Below, piece by piece: positions 45,345 to 54,603 of a stretch of DNA of 64,000 nt (position 1 is the stretch's first letter; each line of letters opens with the position of its first letter). Under the pieces are notes generated by a model. That model worked only from the letters and a program-made list of their open reading frames with translations, had not been told where the DNA came from and ran no database searches. Made by a program: the position numbers and the translations under genes. Origin of the DNA: Duganella sp. Root336D2 (GTDB taxonomy: Bacteria; Pseudomonadota; Gammaproteobacteria; Burkholderiales; Burkholderiaceae_D). Location of the stretch: NCBI RefSeq assembly GCF_001425005.1, contig NZ_LMDB01000038.1, positions 314,722-378,721 of the forward strand, read 5' to 3'.

Positions 45345-45803
45345 ATGGTCACATTGAACATCAACGGGCGCGACGTGCAAGTCGACGCCGATCCTTCCAC
45401 GCCCATCCTGTGGGCCTTGCGCGATAACCTCAATATGACCGGCACCAAGTTTGGCTGCGGCATGGCGATGTGCGGTGCGTGCACGGTGCACCTGGAAGGG
45501 CAGGCGATCCGTTCCTGCGTGACGCCGATTTCGGCGGCGGTGGGGCAGAAGATCAGCACCATCGAAGCCATGTCAGCCGACAAGGTGGGCAAGGCGGTGC
45601 AGGATGCCTGGGTCAAGCACGATGTGCCGCAATGTGGCTACTGCCAGAGTGGCCAGGTGATGAGCGCAACGGCCCTGCTGCGCACCAACAAGGCGCCGAG
45701 TGATAGCGATATCGACAACGCCATGTCGGGCAATATCTGCCGCTGTGGTACCTATCAACGGATCCGCGCCGCCATCAAGGACGCCGCGAAATCCATCGCT
45801 TAA
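45345..45803 (+). CDS. iorA: Isoquinoline 1-oxidoreductase-type alpha subunit ([2Fe-2S] protein)
   Basis: 152 residues with all eight cluster cysteines: plant-type [2Fe-2S] C-x4-C-x2-C (KFGCGMAMCGACTVHLEGQAIRSC) and the C-terminal cluster (CGYCQSGQVMSATALLRTN, GNICRCGTYQRIRAAI). It transfers electrons from the molybdenum site of the beta subunit. Family members with this short size and separate large subunit are the IorAB-type molybdenum hydroxylases. GGGAG precedes the ATG; iorB starts 11 bases after the stop. Confidence 0.9.
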   Translation: MVTLNINGRDVQVDADPSTPILWALRDNLNMTGTKFGCGMAMCGACTVHLEGQAIRSCVTPISAAVGQKISTIEAMSADKVGKAVQDAWVKHDVPQCGYCQSGQVMSATALLRTNKAPSDSDIDNAMSGNICRCGTYQRIRAAIKDAAKSIA

Positions 45804-45814
45804 GGGAGTCCGCC

Positions 45815-48019
45815 ATGCGCAAAGAATGGTTCATGGCAGCTCAAGCGGACGATGCGGCTCCTGAAGGGGTGTCGCGCCGTTCTTTCCTGAAGGCCGGCAG
45901 TGGCCTGCTCCTCGGCTTCTACGTGGCCAGTGGCGGCGGGCGCTTTGCCCGGGCGCTGGCTGCCGATGCGCCGGCCAAGCCGCCGGTGGCGCCCAACGCT
46001 TTCCTGCATATCGCGCCTGACAATACCGTCACCATCCAGGTCAACCGGCTCGAATTCGGCCAGGGCGTGCATACCGCGCTGCCGATGCTGATCGCCGAAG
46101 AACTCGACGCGGACTGGTCGCAGGTGCGCTCTTCGCTGGCGCCGGCCGGCGATCCGTACAAAGACCCTAATTTCGGCATCCAGATGACGGGCGGCTCCAC
46201 CGCCGTCAAGCACTCCTGGCAGCAGCACCGCGAAATCGGCGCCCGGGCACGCGCCATGCTGGTTGCCGCGGCGGCCGAGCAGTGGAAAGTTCCTGTTTCC
46301 CAGGTGCGTGCTTCGAAGGGCGTGCTAACTGGCCCCGCCGGACAGAACGCGACTTACGGCGCCATGGCCGATGCGGCCATGAAGCAGCCGGTGCCGAAAG
46401 AAGTCAAACTGAAAGACCAGAAGGACTTCGCCATCATCGGCAAGCCGACGCCGCGCCTGGATGCGCGCGCCAAGTCGAGCGGCACCCAGCAATTCGGCAT
46501 GGACTTCAAGCCTGAGGGCGCCAAGGTTGCGCTGGTGGTGCGTGCCCCGGTGTTTGGCGGCAAAGTGAAGAAGTTCGATGCTTCCAGGGCCAAGGCCATT
46601 CCGGGCGTGATCGATGTCATCAAGGTCGATACCGACCGTGGCGGCAGCGGCCTGGCCGTGGTGGCGAACGGCTATTGGCCGGCCAAACAGGCCCGCGAGG
46701 CGCTGGTGGTCGAGTGGGATACCGAGGGCCTGGAAAAGGTCAGCAGCAAGAAGCAGCTCGCCGAGTACAAGGCGCTGGCGAAGAAGCCCGGCACGCCGGT
46801 GAAGAAGGCCGATATCGCGGCCATCGCCAAGGCGCCGAAGAAGATCAGTGCGACCTATGAATTCCCTTACCTGGCGCACGCGCCAATGGAGCCGCTGAAC
46901 TGCGTGGTGGACTTGAAGGGCGATTCCTGCACCATCTGGGCGGGCAGCCAGTTCCAGACCCTGGACGCGGTGGCTGCCGCCAAGGCGGCCGGCCTGACGC
47001 CGGACAAGGTCACGCTGAACACCATGATGGCAGGCGGCGGTTTCGGCCGCCGGGCGGTGCCGACTTCCGACTACATCGTGGAAGCGGTGAATGTGGCCAA
47101 GGCCTGGGGCAAGGGGCCGGTCAAGCTGATCTGGAGCCGCGAGGACGATATCAAGGGCGGCTACTACCGTCCTTCCCATGTGCACCAGGCCGATATCGGC
47201 TTTGATGCCAAGGGCAATATCGTTGGCTGGAACCATGTGATTGTCGGCCAGTCCATCATCACCGGCACGCCGTTCGAACCGATGATGGTGAAGGATGGCG
47301 TGGACGCGACCATGGTCGAGGGCATGGGCGACCCGTATTCGGTGCCGATGAACCTGAGCGTGCACAATGTGACGGCCAATGTGCCGGTGCTGTGGTGGCG
47401 CTCCGTCGGTTCGACCCACACGGCCTTCGTGATGGAGACCCTGATCGACGAGGCGGCACATGTCGCCAAGATGGATCCGGTGGAATACCGGCGCAAGCTG
47501 ATCGACCCCAAACATGCACGCCAGTTGGCGGCGCTGAACCTGGCGGTGGAGAAGTCGGGCTACGGCAAGGCCAAGCTGCCCAAAGGCCAGGCCTGGGGCG
47601 TGGCGCTGCATGAATCGTTCGAAACTTCCGTGGCATACGTCGTGGTGGCGTCGATGAAGAATGGCCAGCCCAAGCTGCACAAGGTAACCGCCGGCGTGCA
47701 TTGCAACCTGCCGGTGAACCCGATGACCATCGAGGCGCAGGTCCAGGGCGCGGCCTTGATGGGCCTCGGCACTACCTTGCCCGGCGCGGCGATCACGCTG
47801 AAAGATGGCGTGGTTGAACAGTCGAACTTCAGCGACTACACGGTGGCGCGCATGACGGACATGCCGGTGGTGGAGGTGTTCACCGTCGCATCGACCGACA
47901 ATCCGACCGGCATGGGCGAGCCTGGCTTGCCTCCGCTGGCTCCGGCCTTGGCCAACGCAGTGTTCAAACTGACCGGCAAACGCGTTCGCAAGCTGCCGTT
48001 CGACCTGTCCACAGCTTAA
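45815..48019 (+). CDS. iorB: Isoquinoline 1-oxidoreductase-type beta subunit (molybdopterin-binding)
   Basis: 734 residues. A twin-arginine signal (SRRSFLKAGSGLLLGFYVASG) lies at about residues 21-45, so the enzyme is exported folded with cofactor. Xanthine-dehydrogenase-family molybdopterin motifs follow: GGSTAVKHSWQQHREIGARAR, MMAGGGFGRRAVPTSDY and the catalytic-Glu region GMGEPGLPPLAPALANAVF. With iorA it forms a periplasmic aldehyde or N-heterocycle hydroxylase; substrate unproven. GGGAG precedes the ATG. Confidence 0.92.
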   Translation: MRKEWFMAAQADDAAPEGVSRRSFLKAGSGLLLGFYVASGGGRFARALAADAPAKPPVAPNAFLHIAPDNTVTIQVNRLEFGQGVHTALPMLIAEELDADWSQVRSSLAPAGDPYKDPNFGIQMTGGSTAVKHSWQQHREIGARARAMLVAAAAEQWKVPVSQVRASKGVLTGPAGQNATYGAMADAAMKQPVPKEVKLKDQKDFAIIGKPTPRLDARAKSSGTQQFGMDFKPEGAKVALVVRAPVFGGKVKKFDASRAKAIPGVIDVIKVDTDRGGSGLAVVANGYWPAKQAREALVVEWDTEGLEKVSSKKQLAEYKALAKKPGTPVKKADIAAIAKAPKKISATYEFPYLAHAPMEPLNCVVDLKGDSCTIWAGSQFQTLDAVAAAKAAGLTPDKVTLNTMMAGGGFGRRAVPTSDYIVEAVNVAKAWGKGPVKLIWSREDDIKGGYYRPSHVHQADIGFDAKGNIVGWNHVIVGQSIITGTPFEPMMVKDGVDATMVEGMGDPYSVPMNLSVHNVTANVPVLWWRSVGSTHTAFVMETLIDEAAHVAKMDPVEYRRKLIDPKHARQLAALNLAVEKSGYGKAKLPKGQAWGVALHESFETSVAYVVVASMKNGQPKLHKVTAGVHCNLPVNPMTIEAQVQGAALMGLGTTLPGAAITLKDGVVEQSNFSDYTVARMTDMPVVEVFTVASTDNPTGMGEPGLPPLAPALANAVFKLTGKRVRKLPFDLSTA

Positions 48020-48033
48020 GGCGGGCATCGCAC

Positions 48034-48681
48034 GTGGCCGCCCCAACTGCCGCCATCGCGTCCGCCGTAGTTGCGGACGCAGGCGCCGTGGGGAGCGCAG
48101 TGGTGGGCGTCCTGCTGGCGGCAGGCCGCGGCAGCCGTTTCGATCCCACTGGCGAGCGCTATAAGCTGCTGCAGGCGCTGCCGAATGGCGATCCGGTCGT
48201 TGTGGCCAGTGCCCGCGCCTTGCTGGCAGCCGTGCCGCGCGTATTCGCCGTGGTGCGCCCGGAAGACGCGGCAACGGCAGGCTTGTTGCGCGGCCTTGGC
48301 TGTGAAGTTGTCGTTTGCGCCAACGCTGGAGATGGCATGGCCGCTTCGCTGGCATGCGCTGTGCAGCACGCGCGCGATGCCGGCGGCTGGCTGATCGCGC
48401 TGGCCGATATGCCTTATGTGCAGCCGGCCACAATGGCCGCGCTGGCAGGCGCGGTCGGGCAGGGCGGCAGCGCCTCAGGCACTGCGGCCATCGCGGCACC
48501 GGTGCACGAAGGCCGGCGCGGCAACCCGGTCGCCTTCGGCCGTACCCACCTGCAAGCCTTGCTGGCGCTGGCCGGCGACCAGGGCGCCCGCAGCATCTTG
48601 AAGAACAACCCGGTTAACGAACTGACGGTGAACGATCCCGGCATCCTGCAGGACATCGACACGCCGTCCGACATCCAATGA
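48034..48681 (+). CDS. MocA-like molybdenum cofactor cytidylyltransferase
   Basis: 215 residues from a GTG start 14 bases after iorB. The nucleotidyltransferase P-loop is GVLLAAGRGSRFDPTGERYKLLQALP, with later ALADMPYVQPATMAALAG and GRRGNPVAFGRTHL. MocA makes the molybdopterin cytosine dinucleotide form needed by molybdenum hydroxylases such as IorAB, which fits the position. The stop overlaps the M61 start as ATGA. A shorter start at the internal VVGVLLAAGRG GTG is possible. Confidence 0.85.
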   Translation: MAAPTAAIASAVVADAGAVGSAVVGVLLAAGRGSRFDPTGERYKLLQALPNGDPVVVASARALLAAVPRVFAVVRPEDAATAGLLRGLGCEVVVCANAGDGMAASLACAVQHARDAGGWLIALADMPYVQPATMAALAGAVGQGGSASGTAAIAAPVHEGRRGNPVAFGRTHLQALLALAGDQGARSILKNNPVNELTVNDPGILQDIDTPSDIQ

Positions 48682-50465
48682 AAAGCAAAAAAATCAGCTA
48701 TACCATCGCCGCCCAAGACCCGGCCACCCATATGTTCCAGGTCGCGATGACGATTGAGACCCCGGCGCCGGAGGGGCAGGTCCTGGTGCTGCCGGCCTGG
48801 ATCCCCGGCAGCTACATGATCCGCGAATTCTCGCGCAATATCGTGCAGATCCGCGCCGAAGCCGGCGGCCAGCCGGTGGAACTGGCGAAGCTGGACAAGC
48901 ACTCCTGGCAGGCTGCGCCTTGCAAGGGCAAGCTCACGGTGCACTACGAAGTCTATGCCTGGGACCTGTCGGTGCGGGCCGCCCACCTCGACCAGACCCA
49001 CGGCTTCTTCAACGGCACCAGCGTGTTCCTGCGCGCCGTTGGCCAGGAAGGCGAGCCGCATGTGGTCGACATCCAGCGCCCGGCCCATGAGGCAGCGGCC
49101 AAATGGCGCGTCGCTACGGCCCTGCCGGAACTGAAGGCCAAGCGCTACGGCTTCGGCACCTACATCGCGCAGGACTACGACGAATTGATCGACAGCCCGG
49201 TCGAAATGGGCACGTTTGAAATTGCCAGCTTCAAGGCTTTGGGCGTGCAGCACGACGTGGTGTTCACCGGCCGCGTGCCCAACCTCGATATCGCCCGCGT
49301 CTGCGCCGACCTGAAACAGATCTGCGAGGCGCAGATTGCCTTCTTCGAGCCGCGCACGAAAAAAGCGCCGATGGAACGCTACGTCTTCATGACCATGGTA
49401 GTGGGCGACGGCTATGGCGGCCTGGAACACCGTGCCTCCACGGCGCTGTTCTGCTCCCGTGCCGACCTGCCCACCACCGCGCAGAAAGGCAAGGAGCCAA
49501 GTGAAGGCTATATGAAGTTCCTCGGCCTGTGCAGCCACGAGTATTTCCACACCTGGAACGTCAAGCGCATCAAGCCGGCGGTGTTCGCGCCTTACGATTA
49601 CCAGGTGGAGAACTACACCCCGCTGCTTTGGCTGTTCGAAGGCTTTACCAGCTATTACGACGACCTGATGCTGGTGCGCGCCGGCCTGCTGTCGGAAGAG
49701 GGCTACTTCAAGATGCTGGGCAAGACCGCCGGCGCCGTGCTGCGCGGCAGCGGCCGCAGCAAGCAAAGCGTGGCCGATTCCAGCTTCGACGCCTGGGGCA
49801 AGTATTATCGCCAGGATGAAAACTCGCCGAACGCCATCGTCAGCTACTACGCCAAGGGCTCGCTGATCGGCCTGGGCCTGGACCTGACCATTCGCGCCAA
49901 GACCAACGGCAAGCGCTCGCTGGACGACATCATGCGCGCGCTGTGGCAAAAGTTCGGCCGCGATTTCTATAATGGCAAAGCGCGCGGCGTCACGCCGGAA
50001 GAGGTGGAAGCGCTGTTCGATAATGTGGCCGGCTTCAAGCTGAAGACCTTCTTCGACAAGTACATCCGCGGCACCGAGGACGTACCGCTGGCAAAGCTGC
50101 TGCCGCAGTTCGGCGTCGGCTACAGGGACGAACGCAAGTCGTCCAAGCCGAGCCTGGACGTCAACATCGGCCGCGACGGCGCCGACTGCAAGCTGGGCGC
50201 CGTGCACGACGGCGGCGCGGCGCAGAAGGCCGGCCTCTCGGCCAACGACCTGCTGGTGGCGATCGACGGCCTGCGTGTCAGCGGCAATCCGTCCAATGTC
50301 GACGCCCTGCTGTCGCGCTACAAGGTCGGTGAGACCGTGCAGGTGCATGCTTTCCGGCGCGACGAACTGATGGCCTTCGACGTGGTGCTGCAAGGCGACC
50401 GCGCGCCGGGCATCAGCATCGCGGTGGAGCAGCAGAAAACCAGCCTGCGCCGCCCGACTGCCTGA
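48678..50465 (+). CDS. M61 family metallopeptidase with PDZ domain
   Basis: 595 residues. The gluzincin motif HEYFH is at residues 287-291 in LCSHEYFHTWNVKRIKP, with the third ligand in LWLFEGFTSYYDD. The C-terminus carries a PDZ-like domain (GGAAQKAGLSANDLLVAIDGLRVSGNPSNVDALL). M61 peptidases (glycyl aminopeptidase type) are cytosolic or secreted; no signal peptide is visible here, so cytosolic is favoured. It is translationally coupled (ATGA) to the MocA-like gene although functions look unrelated. Confidence 0.93.
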   Translation: MKSKKISYTIAAQDPATHMFQVAMTIETPAPEGQVLVLPAWIPGSYMIREFSRNIVQIRAEAGGQPVELAKLDKHSWQAAPCKGKLTVHYEVYAWDLSVRAAHLDQTHGFFNGTSVFLRAVGQEGEPHVVDIQRPAHEAAAKWRVATALPELKAKRYGFGTYIAQDYDELIDSPVEMGTFEIASFKALGVQHDVVFTGRVPNLDIARVCADLKQICEAQIAFFEPRTKKAPMERYVFMTMVVGDGYGGLEHRASTALFCSRADLPTTAQKGKEPSEGYMKFLGLCSHEYFHTWNVKRIKPAVFAPYDYQVENYTPLLWLFEGFTSYYDDLMLVRAGLLSEEGYFKMLGKTAGAVLRGSGRSKQSVADSSFDAWGKYYRQDENSPNAIVSYYAKGSLIGLGLDLTIRAKTNGKRSLDDIMRALWQKFGRDFYNGKARGVTPEEVEALFDNVAGFKLKTFFDKYIRGTEDVPLAKLLPQFGVGYRDERKSSKPSLDVNIGRDGADCKLGAVHDGGAAQKAGLSANDLLVAIDGLRVSGNPSNVDALLSRYKVGETVQVHAFRRDELMAFDVVLQGDRAPGISIAVEQQKTSLRRPTA

Positions 50466-50472
50466 TGCAGCC

Positions 50473-51642
50473 GTGAAGTCCGCGCTGGACCCGTTCACCA
50501 TCCTGTTCACCACCACGCTGACTTGCGCGGTGCTGGCGGTAGCCATGTACTCCATGCATGTGAGCTTCCGCCGCGAGGTCGCTGGCGTCGGGTACTGGGC
50601 CTGCGGACTGCTTTGCATGGTGGGCGCCGGCGGCCTGTTCCTGTCGCGCGGACTGCTGCCTGACGAACTGGCGCTGCCTGCGGCAAATACCTGCCTGATG
50701 TGGGGCATTGGGCTGTCGATGGTGGGAACGCGGCGCTTTTTCGGCGCGCCGCCGGGCTGGAGGATATTCCACGCGGTGTGGGTGCTGGAGCTGGCGGCCA
50801 TCCTGTGGTGGCTGCTGGCGGAGCCCAGTTTCCCGCGCCGTGCAACGGCCTTCAGCTTCCTGGTCGCGGTGTTTTACTTGGACCAGTTACGGCTGGTCTG
50901 GCGCCATCGTACGCCTCATTTCACGAGCTGGTTCTTCGGCGTCCTGCTGGCGCTGCAGGTTGTCAACGTGCTGACGCGCGGCGTGGCCGCCATGTTCATC
51001 AACGGCGAAGCGGCGGACCTGATGCAGCGCAGCCCCCTGGTCAACGTCTACCTCGCACTGGCCAACTTCATGACCTTGCTGATGACGGTGGCCTTCCTGA
51101 TGCTGGCCACCCGCAAGCTGCAAAAGATCCTGGAGCAGCGCTCCACCCACGATCCGCTGACGGGCGTATTGAATCGCCGCGGCTTCCTGCAAGGCTTCAG
51201 CGGCGTGCGGGCGCGCCAGCAGCGCCACGATTCGCCGCTGTCGCTGATGGCAATCGACCTTGACCTGTTCAAGGCGATCAACGACCAGCATGGCCATGCG
51301 CAGGGCGACAAAGTGCTGGTGCACGTGGCGTCGGTGGTGATGCGCTCAGTGCGCCAATGCGATCTCGTGGCCCGCTTCGGCGGCGAGGAATTTGTCGCGC
51401 TGCTGCCGGAAACCGCGCTGCCGCAGGCGCAGCAGCTGGCCCAGCGCATCCAGGCGCAATTGCTTGAATGCCAACAACCAGGCGTGCCATCTTGCACGAT
51501 CAGCATCGGTGTTGCTAGTCAACAAACGCCGGCCGAATCTCTTGACAGCTTGCTATCGCGCGCCGACGCCGCCCTCTATCGCGCCAAGGCAAATGGCCGC
51601 AACCGCACTGAAATCGCGACCCATACACCGTTAGCCGCTTGA
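50473..51642 (+). CDS. Membrane-anchored GGDEF diguanylate cyclase
   Basis: 389 residues from a GTG start; seven short hydrophobic segments in the first ~230 residues, then a coiled stretch and the GGDEF domain (HDPLTGVLNRRGFLQGF). The signature is GGEEF at 303-307, an active variant, and an inhibitory I-site RQCD at 294-297 at the canonical spacing. It should make cyclic-di-GMP and be feedback inhibited. No EAL domain. A ribosome site is not obvious. Confidence 0.93.
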   Translation: MKSALDPFTILFTTTLTCAVLAVAMYSMHVSFRREVAGVGYWACGLLCMVGAGGLFLSRGLLPDELALPAANTCLMWGIGLSMVGTRRFFGAPPGWRIFHAVWVLELAAILWWLLAEPSFPRRATAFSFLVAVFYLDQLRLVWRHRTPHFTSWFFGVLLALQVVNVLTRGVAAMFINGEAADLMQRSPLVNVYLALANFMTLLMTVAFLMLATRKLQKILEQRSTHDPLTGVLNRRGFLQGFSGVRARQQRHDSPLSLMAIDLDLFKAINDQHGHAQGDKVLVHVASVVMRSVRQCDLVARFGGEEFVALLPETALPQAQQLAQRIQAQLLECQQPGVPSCTISIGVASQQTPAESLDSLLSRADAALYRAKANGRNRTEIATHTPLAA

Positions 51643-51661
51643 CTGGCGCCGCGTTGATGGC

Positions 51662-51709
51662 TGTCGTTTTCATGCCGCACGGACTATTATTTTGCTCGCC
51701 AGTAATTTA
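51662..51709 (+). repeat. Upstream segment duplicated before the next paralog (copy 1)
   Basis: TGTCGTTTTCATG (51662-51674) and, 39 bases on, AGTAATTTA (51701-51709) recur at 53003-53051 with one base difference in spacing. It precedes the first of two paralogous genes. Confidence 0.7.
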
Positions 51710-51745
51710 ACATCACTCATTACGAGTTTGGTTAACGTTTAATTT

Positions 51746-52906
51746 ATGACTTATCTACTGCACATCGTCGCGCGCGAAGTTCCAGCCAACGATGCGGAAG
51801 TTCTCCCTTTCCTGGAACAGATTGCCGGCGCAACCATCAGTATTGCGCCATCCCAGCAGCTGAAGAGTTTTCGCGACGCCATCGTCAAGCTGTTCCCCTG
51901 CCTGAGCAGCTATGGCGCCGGGGATAAGGCCATTGACAACTGCCCTTGGGCGGACGGCCCCCTGTCCGACAACTTCAAGGGCGGCTATGGCAGCGTGGCG
52001 ATTGCGCGCCGCCATGATGAAGTGATTCCGCATGTGCTGCGTATTGCCAGCGACCTTGGCGTGACGGTGGTGGACGAGCAGAATGGCGCAGTGCACCGCC
52101 CGCTGTCCTACCAGGTGGTGCTGGAAGGCGCGCTGGAAGGCGTGGAAGTCGAAGTCGCTGCGACCCAGCTGGCAGAGCTGATGAACCAGCCGCTGCCGCA
52201 GATGGTGCTGCTGCTGCATTCGCGCCGCCGTACCCTGGTCAAGAAGGGGCTCACCCGGACCCAGGCCGAAGTCTATGTGGCAGCCTTGCGCGAGCGCGCC
52301 AGCTGTCGTGCTTCGGTGTCGCCCGAACCGCGCAAATCCCCGGCAAAAGCCGCGCCCCATGTAGCAAGCAAGGTTCCAGCGAAGGCGCCAAGCGTGCCGC
52401 AGCCGCGCGTGCCGCAGCCGCAGCCGGCCCCGGTCTTTGACGCGCCGACATTTGTCGGCATCGAGCCGGACGAGAAGATGTTCAAGGCAGCCGAGTCGCA
52501 GCGCATGGCAGCGCGGGCTCTGCTTTTCAGTGGTGTAGTGCTGCTGCTGGTGATGGTCCTGCGCCTCAATTCGCCCTACCTGTTCGCACTGGCATTGGCG
52601 ATGAATGTACTGGGTGCCGCGGCGGTCTTCCAGCTTGGCCAGGCGACAGGTTCGACCCTGTTCCGCATGGTGCTGTCACCGCTGGCACTGGTTCCAGGTA
52701 TCGGCAGCTTGCTGGCCATCTGGACCTATTTCCGCGCTGCGGGCGTCTTGAAGGCGAATGGCCTCACCACCCGCAACGCCTTGCTGGATGCCGACGAGGT
52801 GCGTGAACTGGGTGGCCGCGAGGGAATGTTGCCTTCAACTAAATTATTGCTCGCATTGCTGGTCCTGGCCCCAGCCGGCGGATACGCCTACATTACCTAT
52901 CTGTAG
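51746..52906 (+). CDS. Unknown membrane protein, paralog 1 of a tandem pair
   Basis: 386 residues; not recognised. N-terminal domain shared with the next gene (FRDAIVKLFP, IARRHDEVIPHVLRIASDLG, VVDEQNGAVHRPLSYQVVLEG), then a shared helical motif (RRRTLVKKGLTRTQAEVYVAALRERASC) that resembles the C-terminal domain of ribosomal L7/L12-like regions, a Pro/Ala linker, and three or four membrane helices at the C-terminus (ALLFSGVVLLLVMVLRL etc.). No ribosome site is visible before the ATG. Confidence 0.7.
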   Translation: MTYLLHIVAREVPANDAEVLPFLEQIAGATISIAPSQQLKSFRDAIVKLFPCLSSYGAGDKAIDNCPWADGPLSDNFKGGYGSVAIARRHDEVIPHVLRIASDLGVTVVDEQNGAVHRPLSYQVVLEGALEGVEVEVAATQLAELMNQPLPQMVLLLHSRRRTLVKKGLTRTQAEVYVAALRERASCRASVSPEPRKSPAKAAPHVASKVPAKAPSVPQPRVPQPQPAPVFDAPTFVGIEPDEKMFKAAESQRMAARALLFSGVVLLLVMVLRLNSPYLFALALAMNVLGAAAVFQLGQATGSTLFRMVLSPLALVPGIGSLLAIWTYFRAAGVLKANGLTTRNALLDADEVRELGGREGMLPSTKLLLALLVLAPAGGYAYITYL

Positions 52907-53002
52907 TGAGATCACAACGGCTGGCCAGCGCTGCGCTGCCAGCCGATCCTCCTCCTCCGCAACACCGAAAACACGAATCGGCCGCCGGCCGGCGGGGCGA
53001 TT

Positions 53003-53051
53003 TGTCGTTTTCATGTCTCCAGAAACTTTATCTTTGCCTCGTAGTAATTTA
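53003..53051 (+). repeat. Upstream segment duplicated (copy 2)
   Basis: Same TGTCGTTTTCATG and AGTAATTTA boxes as 51662-51709, 40 bases apart instead of 39, placed before the second paralog. Supports duplication of gene plus control region. Confidence 0.7.
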
Positions 53052-53082
53052 CCATGGCTTGATAGTAGTTTAATTTAATTGC

Positions 53083-54603
53083 ATGAGTTACCAGATCCAA
53101 CTGGCGTCGGTCGCCCTTCCGGAGGCAGACCTGGACGTATTCTCCTTTATCAACAAGTTGCGGCAAGACAGCGGCGGACTGCCGCCGTCCGCCTCGTTGC
53201 AGCGCTTTCATGACGCTTTGCTCGCGTTGTTCCCGGATGCGCCCTGGTCGGATAGCCACTTCGCCGGTGATGCGGGACGCCTGGCAGTGACGCATCGCCG
53301 CGACGAAGTCGTGCCGCATGTGCTTTACCTTGCCGGTGAATTCGGGCTGGCCGTGGTGGATAACCAGACCGGCAAAGTGCATCGCCCTGCAAGCTACCAG
53401 GTCGTTCTCGAGGGCCCCGCGCCGGGCGTGGCGCTGGGCGACGCCGCCAACCGCCTTGCCGCCTTGATGAACAAGCCGATCACGGAAATGCTGGCACTGT
53501 TGTCGGGTGGGCGCCGCAAGGTCGTCAAAAAAGGCGTGCCGCGCAGCCAGGCCCAGTACTACGTGGATGCGCTGAAAGAGCGCGCGGGTTGCCACGCTAC
53601 GCTGGCAGCGGAACACGACCGGGAGGAGTATCCGAAACCTCCGCCGCCCAACCCGGCGCCAGCCCGGCCGGCCCAGGCGAAGCGGGCGCCGGCCGCTGGC
53701 GGCCTGTCGCTGCAAGCGGCGGAAGCCAAATCCGCCATGCCGCCGCGATCGCGTGAGCCGGAGCCGGAACCGTATGCCCCGGCCGATTCCGGCGCCGATG
53801 CGCGCCTCTTCATGCTGGCAGATGGTTTGCGCCTGACGGTCTTTGCGACCGTGCTTTACCTCGTTTCGGCATACTTCATCCGCGGCTTGGCCGGATGGCC
53901 GAGGGGCATGCTGGCGCTGGTCGTGACCGTTTTGGCTATGGCTGGCGTCTACCGGCTGTCCAAGGGCGCAGGGTCGAATATTGTGATGCGCATCCTGGCG
54001 ATGATCTTCATCATCATCCCGCTTGCCAATATCCTGGTATTGCTGCTGCTGATCAGGCGCGGCAAAGTGGCGCTGCGCGAGAATGAAGTTGGCACCGGCT
54101 GGTTCGGCGCGTCGTATGACGATATTGTCCGCTTGCGCGGCGGCAGTACCGGGATTCTTCCTTCGACCACGATCGGTTTGATTGCAGCGCTGGGTGTGGC
54201 TGGCCTGGTCGGCCTTGGGCGGCAGGCGGCGGAAAAATACATCGACGCAGCGCTTGGCAGCCACCCGCAGCCTTGCGCCATTGTCGGCATCTGGGAATCG
54301 AGCAAACTTGGCCCGAATGGCAGGGTGCTGATGCGCGATGACGGCAATTACTTTGTCCTGCCATTGAAAGGCCAGGAGGACAAGGTAAAACAGGAAGAGG
54401 GCGAATGGTCCGTACGTAACCGCAACTTCGTGTGGCAAGTGCCGCTGGCCGACAAGCCATGGATGAAGGTGGAACGTATCGAGACCTTCAAGCTTAGCCT
54501 GGACGGCCAGACCCTGACTATTTTCGAGCCCAAGTCGATGGGCCTGTTTACTGAATGGCGCCGCGCGGGCGCCATGAAATCGGCGCGTTGCGGATTTAAT
54601 TGA
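53083..54603 (+). CDS. Unknown membrane protein, paralog 2 of a tandem pair
   Basis: 506 residues; not recognised. It repeats paralog 1: FHDALLALFP, VTHRRDEVVPHVLYLAGEFG, VVDNQTGKVHRPASYQVVLEG, then GRRKVVKKGVPRSQAQYYVDALKERAGC, a Pro/Ala linker and membrane helices (TVFATVLYLVSAYFI, MRILAMIFIIIPLANILVLLL). It has an extra C-terminal soluble domain of about 110 residues (IVGIWESSKLGPNGRVLMRDDGNY to LFTEWRR) with a lipocalin-like pattern. Its end overlaps trpC by eight bases. Confidence 0.7.
   Translation: MSYQIQLASVALPEADLDVFSFINKLRQDSGGLPPSASLQRFHDALLALFPDAPWSDSHFAGDAGRLAVTHRRDEVVPHVLYLAGEFGLAVVDNQTGKVHRPASYQVVLEGPAPGVALGDAANRLAALMNKPITEMLALLSGGRRKVVKKGVPRSQAQYYVDALKERAGCHATLAAEHDREEYPKPPPPNPAPARPAQAKRAPAAGGLSLQAAEAKSAMPPRSREPEPEPYAPADSGADARLFMLADGLRLTVFATVLYLVSAYFIRGLAGWPRGMLALVVTVLAMAGVYRLSKGAGSNIVMRILAMIFIIIPLANILVLLLLIRRGKVALRENEVGTGWFGASYDDIVRLRGGSTGILPSTTIGLIAALGVAGLVGLGRQAAEKYIDAALGSHPQPCAIVGIWESSKLGPNGRVLMRDDGNYFVLPLKGQEDKVKQEEGEWSVRNRNFVWQVPLADKPWMKVERIETFKLSLDGQTLTIFEPKSMGLFTEWRRAGAMKSARCGFN

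Noticed and set aside
46325..48499. A 724-residue minus-strand frame across iorB and the MocA-like gene
   Set aside because: It is Arg/His-rich without motifs and covers two clear plus-strand genes with Shine-Dalgarno sites.
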